Translations under genes and position numbers: made by a program
Source: an uncultured Lachnospiraceae bacterium
GTDB taxonomy: Bacteria; Bacillota; Clostridia; Lachnospirales; Lachnospiraceae
Direction: 5' to 3'
DNA: 58,875 nucleotides
NCBI GenBank assembly: GCA_902779395.1
Contig: CACZBK010000021.1
Coordinates: 1-58,875 of the forward strand
Notes under the pieces: generated by a model
The model's database searches: none
What the model saw: only the letters and a program-made list of their open reading frames with translations
What the model was told of the DNA's origin: nothing
Part shown: positions 52,929 to 58,875 of the stretch, piece after piece
Layout: each line of letters begins with the position of its first letter
Position numbering within the stretch: the stretch's first letter is position 1

Positions 52929-55064
52929 CTACTGCTTTATAGTTACATTAGTTGTATACTCCTTCCCATCCACAACCGCAGTAATAGTGATCGCAGCTTT
53001 AGCTGCTTCGGGATCAAGTGTCGATAACGCTGTAAGCTTTACTTCATAGCTTTTCCCTGTAGACTGTATAGAGATAGCCTCAGATGATGATGACCATTCC
53101 ACTGCAGTATATTTGCTTACATTTTTAAGCGTCAGCTTCTTTGTCTTTCCATCCTTTATTTGGAGTGTTGATGCCGGCTTAGGTATCTTAACCTTGATAT
53201 TTGCAGAATACTTTACACTATACCCGCCTTCGCTTATCTCACAGCTAACCTTTACGGTACCATTTTTCGTACCTGCAGTAATTATACCGTTACCGTCAAC
53301 TGCTGCTATCGCATTCTTCTTCGCCGGAACAGACCAGCTTACTGTAGCCCCTTGGGGCAGATTGCTTATAAAGTCATTTGCATCAACGGAAGCACCGGTG
53401 TATGTAAGATCCTTATCAGTAAACTTAAATTCTGGTTTTACCACATTGATCGTTACATAGGCTATAGGTTCATAAGATTTCTTTCCTGTTTTTTCGAAAG
53501 CTGTAATCAAAACAGTTCCGCTCTTTTTAGCAGTTACGATACCTTTTTTGTTTACGAGCACGATCTTCTTATTATCAACCTTATACTTATCGATCTTTTT
53601 TCCTTCAGGGATCTGGGGCGCCATTAGCTCTGCTATATTATACTTAGCCTTGGCTGCCAATTCTATGATCGGTATATCTACCGAAGGGTTCGGTCCCGGA
53701 TCAGAAGATGATCCCCTGGATATAGTTATACTCTCGCTAAGAGCTTTGGGAAGTATCGCTATCTCCTCACCGTTATCCTTCCTGCTCCATCCCGTTCCCG
53801 GCAGATTCACATTAATACCCACGTTAATCGGTGCTTCTATTTCACTGAGGGCACTGCAGCCGTCAAGCATTTTTTCAAGATCCTTTTTGATAGTGGCACT
53901 GTCATCCTTAACTTTAATAAGATCAAACCCACTTAAATCAAGCTTTACAAGTTTTGCACATCCGATAAACATTCCTCTGCAGCCGCCACTGTTCACCCAG
54001 TCACTCCCCATCATTTGAGTAAAACCGGTCCACAGGCTTTTGGGATTGAAACTGCTAAGATTTAAGCTGACCAACGAGGAGCAATTTCTGAACATGTACT
54101 CCATATCGCCAACTTTTTCGGTATTAAAATTGCTAAGATCAAGACTGATCAATGATGAGCATCCATCAAACATATGCCCCATCCCTTCATACATACTCAC
54201 CCTGACACTCATTGGTCCGGCTACTTTACTCGTATCGAAACTGCTCAAATCCACACTTTTTAAAGACTTGCATCCCCAGAACATCCCGGCCATCTCAGAT
54301 ACATTGCCTGTATTAAAGCTCCTCAAGTCAAGACTCTGTAAAGATTCACAGTCCGCAAAGAGTCCTCCCATCTTCGTAACATTTTGTGTATTGAAACCAT
54401 CCAGCTTAAGAGTTTTAAGCTTTGTACACCCTTGAAACATCCCCTCCATATTTTCAAGGCTGCTAGTATCAAGCCCGCTCATGTCAAGTTCTGTAAGGGC
54501 CTCGTTATATTCAACCTTCTCAAAATCTCCGATAAACATATATGACATGTCTTTAACCTTACTCGCGTCAAGCTTACTGAAATCAACGGATTTAAGGTTA
54601 TAACAATCCGTAAAGAAATTACCCATCATGGTAACTCCGCTAAGTCTTATCTCTGCAGACTCTATATCATCTGCATACTCACTCCAGGCGGGGTAATCGT
54701 ATTCATCATATGCGTTCCCTGTTCCGCTAACGACCAGCTTTCCCTTAGAACTAATGCTCCAGGTCGTATTACCATAGCTGCCACTGGCCATTACATCTTC
54801 AGATTCATCAACATCAATATCTGCGTCTTCCCCAAGAGTCTCAGGTTCCTCTTCGAAAGCTTTTGCCTCATCTTCATCTTCCGTCAAGCTTTCTTCAAAA
54901 GACGTCTCTTCCTCAAAAGGTGCTGTTTTCTCGACTTCCTCACTTCCTTCCCCCGAATCTGCCATCGGTCCGTCTGCTGCCTGCACGGCTAATGATCCGA
55001 TCTCCGAAAAGCAAAGAATACCTGTCAACAGCACAGCAATAATGTTACGACTACGTTTTCTCAT
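52929..55064 (-). CDS. secreted BspA-like (DUF285) surface protein
   Basis: 711 residues. Signal peptide (about 1-29, QAADG), an acidic Glu/Asp-rich region (about 35-95) and a leucine-rich BspA/DUF285 array (about 130-430) of about 24-residue units such as SLQSLDLRSFNTGNVSEMAG and the FxGCSSL motif. The C-terminal part (about 462-711) is a beta-rich module that opens with AAKAKYNIAELM and aligns end to end with the C-terminal module of the GH9 cellulase, though the two proteins share nothing else. No LPXTG or membrane anchor is visible. Likely adhesion or host/plant-surface binding. GGAGGG precedes the ATG. Confidence 0.88.
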   Translation of the reverse strand: MRKRSRNIIAVLLTGILCFSEIGSLAVQAADGPMADSGEGSEEVEKTAPFEEETSFEESLTEDEDEAKAFEEEPETLGEDADIDVDESEDVMASGSYGNTTWSISSKGKLVVSGTGNAYDEYDYPAWSEYADDIESAEIRLSGVTMMGNFFTDCYNLKSVDFSKLDASKVKDMSYMFIGDFEKVEYNEALTELDMSGLDTSSLENMEGMFQGCTKLKTLKLDGFNTQNVTKMGGLFADCESLQSLDLRSFNTGNVSEMAGMFWGCKSLKSVDLSSFDTSKVAGPMSVRVSMYEGMGHMFDGCSSLISLDLSNFNTEKVGDMEYMFRNCSSLVSLNLSSFNPKSLWTGFTQMMGSDWVNSGGCRGMFIGCAKLVKLDLSGFDLIKVKDDSATIKKDLEKMLDGCSALSEIEAPINVGINVNLPGTGWSRKDNGEEIAILPKALSESITISRGSSSDPGPNPSVDIPIIELAAKAKYNIAELMAPQIPEGKKIDKYKVDNKKIVLVNKKGIVTAKKSGTVLITAFEKTGKKSYEPIAYVTINVVKPEFKFTDKDLTYTGASVDANDFISNLPQGATVSWSVPAKKNAIAAVDGNGIITAGTKNGTVKVSCEISEGGYSVKYSANIKVKIPKPASTLQIKDGKTKKLTLKNVSKYTAVEWSSSSEAISIQSTGKSYEVKLTALSTLDPEAAKAAITITAVVDGKEYTTNVTIKQ

Positions 55065-55177
55065 TTATTTCCCTCCATGATATATTATTGTATCCGGTTA
55101 TCACAGAACAGCGTCCTGCCTACCCGAATAAAAATACAAAGCTGTTTCTACGTATCTGTTCTTAAGAACCCCGCACC

Positions 55178-55549
55178 TCAGAAACCACCATCCTGATGTG
55201 CGCGGGCGATCACTATAAAACTTTCCACGAAGTTCCATATCTGATCATCAGCCATAGGCCCTTCCACTATATCGTAATCATGAAGTGTTCCACATCGTTA
55301 TTCAACCACAAAATCCAGCCACTCATCCGACATTTCATGGAAATCACGAATATTAACATGCTCATTTTCCACATAAACATATTTATTTACAACAGATTCT
55401 CCCTTTCTGGTCAAAGCCCATCTCTTCGCCTGCCTCTCCAGACTGGTACAATAAAAACCATAACCAAAATCTTTATAGAAACCATTTTGAAGAATACGCG
55501 GATGCGCCACTTCTACATTACTTCCATGATATACCGTAATCTTTCCCAT
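55178..55549 (-). pseudogene. DUF3990 gene with internal stop codon
   Basis: Starts with AGGAG and an ATG at 55549. The first 83 codons match the DUF3990 family (GKITVYHGSNVEVAHPRIL, then DFGYGFYCTSLERQAKRWAL and EWLDFVVE), a fold related to ADP-ribosyltransferase toxins. A TAA stop follows WLDFVVE, but the same frame continues with RCGTLHDYDIVEGPMADDQ, which is the expected next part of the family. It then ends at a TGA (55178-55180), short of the family's C-terminal part. So it is a gene broken by a nonsense change and probably C-terminally truncated. No DUF3791 partner gene was recognised. Confidence 0.75.
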
Positions 55550-55657
55550 TTCTCCTAAACGCAAAACTATATGTGAATAAACAAACCAACACTTCAAATG
55601 AATATATATTTTATCATTTGAAGCCTGCTTATACAAGAAAAACAAACGTACAGATTG

Positions 55658-56224
55658 CTATTGTTCATACACATCCAGATACCAGATCCCGGTGTCCCCT
55701 CTGCGCTTCAGTTCATCGCTGGTATAGCTGCCTATGATCCCTTTATCCGAATCCGTAACAGTTACAGTCACCGTATTCAGCGGGCAGTTATTTGAAGGAG
55801 CACACGGCTCCATTATGACAGACACATGCACATCCCGGTCTGTTATCAGGATCCTCTCATTATGCTGCGTCCCATTAACAACAGACTCACGCTGCACATC
55901 TGCCCCCTCTATCACAAGCACGGGAGCACACATCGGATTTTCTCCGGCATCATACACTCCTGAATCTTCAAAGAAGGTAACCCCTTCTTCATCCCACGAA
56001 ACAGAAAGTTCTACCCCTTCAAAACCGTGATCGTACTCTTCATGATCCACATCCGGCATTGGCTGCCCGTCGATTGTTTCATTCGTATCGGCATCCGTTT
56101 CTGTAACAGGTTCCTCTTCCTGCACATTGATACTTTTTCCGTTGCCTGCAGCACTTCCGCTGTCACCACATCCTGCCAGCAATGCCGCCATCATGATCAC
56201 CGTAATAATACTTCTTTTTTTCAT
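55658..56224 (-). CDS. secreted lipoprotein, function unknown
   Basis: 188 residues. Signal peptide with lipobox ALLAGC, then a Ser/Gly/Glu-rich linker (about 20-60) and a beta-rich domain containing CAPVLVIEGADVQRES and CAPSNNCPLNTVTVTVTD with three Cys. No family recognised. The ATG at 56224 has a GGAGGA site nine bases upstream. It is divergent from the SOS-type promoter at 56327. Confidence 0.78.
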   Translation of the reverse strand: MKKRSIITVIMMAALLAGCGDSGSAAGNGKSINVQEEEPVTETDADTNETIDGQPMPDVDHEEYDHGFEGVELSVSWDEEGVTFFEDSGVYDAGENPMCAPVLVIEGADVQRESVVNGTQHNERILITDRDVHVSVIMEPCAPSNNCPLNTVTVTVTDSDKGIIGSYTSDELKRRGDTGIWYLDVYEQ

Positions 56225-56326
56225 AAACTCCTCCTGCTCTGTTCTCCTTTTCTGCCTGCTGACTACAAAAAAGTCAGCAGCCTCAGTGATGAAGAATAAC
56301 ATATTAGGCTATTTTCTTTTTTATGG

Positions 56327-56376
56327 TTGACAAAAGAACTAATGTTCGATACGATAAAAATATCAAACAAGTGTTC
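56327..56376 (+). promoter_or_regulatory. SOS-type promoter in front of the transposase
   Basis: TTGACA (56327-56332), 17 bases, TACGAT (56350-56355). The spacer contains GAACTAATGTTCG (56336-56348), which has the GAAC-N4-GTTC core of Firmicute LexA boxes. A second, weaker box AAACAAGTGTTC (56365-56376; GAACACTTGTTT on the other strand) covers the likely start of transcription. Confidence 0.75.
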
Positions 56377-56392
56377 TTTGGGGGCCGCGCAT

Positions 56393-57424
56393 ATGTCAGA
56401 ACTGAAAGATGTCATAACTTCATACAACAGCCTGTCATTCAGTGACCGTATTGTGTTTTATACTACCATCTCTAATGATATTACGATCTCATTTTTGATA
56501 GAAACACGTTTTGAGGGTGAAGGCTATTTTATCTACTGCGAAGGAAAACATGTCGTAAAAAACGGGAAGAGGAAAGACGGTATCCAACGGTTCCTGTGCC
56601 GGGACTGTCACAGATCTTTTATCGCAAGTTCCGATTCCATCACCTCTCGCACCCGAAAGTCCATTTCTGTTTGGGCAGCATACTTAAAGTGTATGTTGGA
56701 TCAAAAAACGCTGAAGCAATCTTCAGAGGAATGCAGAATTTCTGTATCCACTGCCTTTACCTGGCGGCACAAGATATTGGATACATTAAGTGAATTGACA
56801 GAGAAAACCTATCTGACCGGTGTTGTGGAAGCGGATGAGACTTTTTTCAATGTGTCATTTAAAGGTAACCATAAAAGAAGCCATGATTTTTCCATGCCTC
56901 GCATGGCACATAAGCGAGGGAACAATGTTCATGCTAAGGGGCTTTCAGCAGAGAAAGTCTGCGTTCCCTGCGCCGTCAATGATAGCGGCGTTTCCTATGC
57001 TAAACCGGGAAAACTTGGAAAGATCAGTTCCGATTGCATCACAGACATTTTCGAAAAAAAGATCGCTCCGCATGCGGTTTTGTGTACGGACAAAGAGCGC
57101 GCATATCTGAATCTGGCAGGGTTGAATGAACTGCATCTGATACAGATGGATGCTGACTGCCGCACGATCTCAAAAGAAGGAAAAAACTATGGGATCCAGC
57201 GGATCAACGCCTATCATAATCGGCTGAAACATTTCATCCGTGGCTTCCATGGGGTATCGACAAAGTACCTTGGCAATTATATCGTATGGAATGACCTGTT
57301 ATCCGGAAATCACAGAAATACAGAGTCTTTCTTTAGTCAGTTATGGGGGCAGATTCTGTGTGCCAGGATTACAAGATATGGGCAAGATATCCCACGCCGT
57401 CCATCCCTGCCTGTCGCTGCATGA
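56393..57424 (+). mobile_element. IS1595-family transposase
   Basis: 343 residues (ISXO2-like DDE). N-terminal zinc ribbon of which only the second Cys pair is intact (LCRDC; the first pair reads FIYC with one Cys). Catalytic region: VEADETFF (Asp), VLCTDKERAY (Asp) and AYHNRLKHFIRGF (His-Asn, the third position of the IS1595 D-D-N type). The frame is open to the end. Start at 56393 (MSELKD) is a guess; no strong ribosome site. Clear terminal inverted repeats were not found by eye. Confidence 0.82.
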
Positions 57425-57483
57425 TTGCAATGCGCGAAAAATATTTCTTTTGAAAAATGCAGGAAAGGAGACGGCTAGATATC

Positions 57484-58777
57484 GTGATACTGACCGAAAA
57501 CCATAAGATAAAACGATGCAAACATAGCAAACTTTTCAAAAAGATCGATGCATACTGCTACCGTGCAAAAAGCCTCTCAAACTCGGTGCAATACCTGATC
57601 TGCCAGTGCTACCGGATCCATCAGAAACCTGATCGATAATACGAATAAAGCCATCGATACTTACAATGACGGGAGGGACGAAAAGAAAAGGCTGAAACTT
57701 ATTTGTGCGGATAACGGTTTTGTTGCGGATGCGTATTTTCTCAGTTGGTATATGAAGGCATGGGAGGTTTACAGGGCAATGCCCTATGCGACCTGCAGCC
57801 AAATCTGTATTCAGGAAAAATGCAGGCAATGGAAGTCTTTTTATCAAGCCCAAAAAGAATATCAGAGGAATCCTGATAAATTCTTGGGCAGACCCAGAAA
57901 ACCGGGATACCTGGATCCGATGAAGGGGCGCGACAGCCTCGTGATCACAAGCCAGAACTTCTCCATCAATGAGGATGGCCGGATCGCTATGCCGGGATTC
58001 TTAAAAGAGATCAGTATAAAAGCAAAGCACAAGCTTGTACGGCAGATCCGCGTCAGGACTGATAAAAACAGCATCCGTATCATGCTCATGTATGAACAGG
58101 AAACGGAAAATACCAAAAAAGATGGACGCATCATGGGGATCGATCTTGGTGTGGACAACCTGGTCACTGCAAGTTTTTCAACAGGAGGTACACCGGCCAT
58201 CATTAACGGACGCCCGCTGAAGTCGATCAACAGGTATTACAATAAAAGAAAAGCCCTCCTGCAGGAGGTCGCCAAAAAAAGTAACCGCCGGGATATCACA
58301 AACAGGATGGAACACCTGACAGAAAAACGAAACAACAAGGTAAAGGACTATCTCCATAAAGCAAGCCGCAAGGTTATAGAGATCGCAAAAATAAACGACG
58401 TGAGCCATATCATCATCGGCAACAACAGAGGATGGAAACAGAATGTGGACCTGGGAAAACAAACAAACCAGACCTTCGTATCCATCCCATATAGGATGCT
58501 GATCGATATGATATGCTATAAAGCGCAGGTTGCCGGCATCAGGGTAAGTGTCGTGAAAGAAAGTTACACAAGTGGGACCAGTTATCTTGATGGCGAACGC
58601 CCTGAAAAGATATTTTACGATGCAACACGCCGGGTAAAAAGAGGGATATTCAAAAGCAACAAGGGAACGATGATCAACGCCGATGTAAACGCTGCCTATC
58701 AGATCATAAAGGCAGGGGGATACAAGGATCTTGCGATCAAAGAAAAAGAGAAAGTCGTAAGACTGAATGTAGCCTGA
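57484..58777 (+). pseudogene. tnpB: TnpB (IS200/IS605 orfB) with frameshift
   Basis: The N-terminal part starts at GTG 57484 and reads ILTENHKIKRCKHSKLFKK; it meets a stop at 57637-57639. A second frame, open from 57599 to 58777, carries the rest: ADNGFVADAYFLSWYMKAW, RuvC Asp in MGIDLGVDNL, IIIGNNRGWKQ, ESYTSGTSYLDG and INADVNAAYQII (last Asp). A one-base shift between about 57599 and 57639 separates them. No zinc-ribbon Cys remain, and the usual Glu after the IIIG strand is absent; the Glu of ESYTS may replace it. No Y1 TnpA is present. Confidence 0.8.
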
Positions 58778-58875
58778 ATTAGATCAGGTAGAGGTATCAG
58801 GCTAATGCCATTAAAAGACCGGGGCAAAAAGCTTCGGGAATTTATAAATATCAACCACAAGTTGGTAAATAGCCA
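58773..58875 (+). ncRNA. probable omega-RNA/right end of the TnpB element (cut by window)
   Basis: Directly after the tnpB stop is a small hairpin CCTGA-N6-TCAGG (58773-58788), an alternative GCCTGA/TCAGGC pairing, then ATCAAC-CACAA-GTTGGT, a 6-bp hairpin near 58851-58867. In IS605-type elements the omega-RNA covers the tnpB 3' end and right end. The end of the element is beyond the window. Confidence 0.4.

Noticed and set aside
55158-55169. Palindrome GTTCTTAAGAAC considered as an SOS box
   Set aside because: Half-sites point the opposite way (GTTC-N4-GAAC), not the LexA order GAAC-N4-GTTC.

Overview
The window looks like chromosomal DNA of an anaerobic gut or rumen Firmicute, most likely a Lachnospiraceae member (Butyrivibrio/Roseburia-like). 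Pointers are AGGAGG-type ribosome sites, sigma-A-type promoters, meso-diaminopimelate dehydrogenase, a FatA-type acyl-ACP thioesterase, a stand-alone AICAR transformylase next to a PurO cyclohydrolase, a secreted GH9 endoglucanase and a BspA-like surface protein. No marker here fixes the genus. No rRNA, tRNA, CRISPR array or prophage was seen.

Layout. 1-7.6 kb (minus): an ABC exporter (ATPase plus two permeases) with a histidine kinase and a NarL-type regulator, arranged like the linearmycin-type Lnr/Yfi resistance systems, followed by a MATE pump, a lipoprotein and a Nudix hydrolase. 7.7-11 kb: acetyltransferase, TSCPD protein, SpoVB/MurJ-like flippase and two small uncharacterised genes. 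11.1-17.3 kb: an F1Fo ATP synthase operon (atpB-E-F-A-G-D-C) with a near-consensus promoter and no separate delta gene; the alpha subunit instead carries a delta-like N-terminal extension, and subunit c has a signal peptide. 17.3-21.8 kb: GH9 cellulase behind a PadR/DUF2812 pair with strong palindromic operators. 21.8-30.8 kb: unknown protein, AzlCD, and a polyamine-type ABC operon (potA-B-C-D) headed by a 57-aa gene, a zinc-ribbon/TPR membrane protein and a small membrane protein. 30.8-37.6 kb: valS, a cytoplasmic GH13 amylase, and a nuclease-helicase fusion (PD-(D/E)XK plus DinG/XPD) behind a promoter with a LexA/SOS box in its spacer.

37.6-38.1 kb is a gene-free AT-rich stretch with seven copies of a TTATGTAAAC-like direct repeat. 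38.1-45.3 kb: a small membrane protein, an ABC ATPase/permease pair on plus, a split purine-pathway end (AICAR transformylase plus PurO), a second MATE pump and a DtxR-type regulator. 45.3-51.7 kb (minus): a TPM-domain/zinc-ribbon membrane pair, an aldolase-thioesterase-ddh cluster and a methyltransferase. 52-56.3 kb: a C39-like cysteine peptidase candidate (plus), a BspA-like surface protein sharing a ~245-residue C-terminal module with the cellulase, a broken DUF3990 gene and a lipoprotein. 56.3-58.9 kb: an IS1595-type transposase directly behind an SOS-type promoter, then a frameshifted TnpB with a probable omega-RNA/right end running off the window.

The points most worth following are the delta-alpha fusion with an unusual c subunit, the two SOS-box promoters (nuclease-helicase and transposase), the module shared by cellulase and surface protein, and the direct-repeat intergenic region. 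Family names are from reading motifs by eye; no database search was possible.
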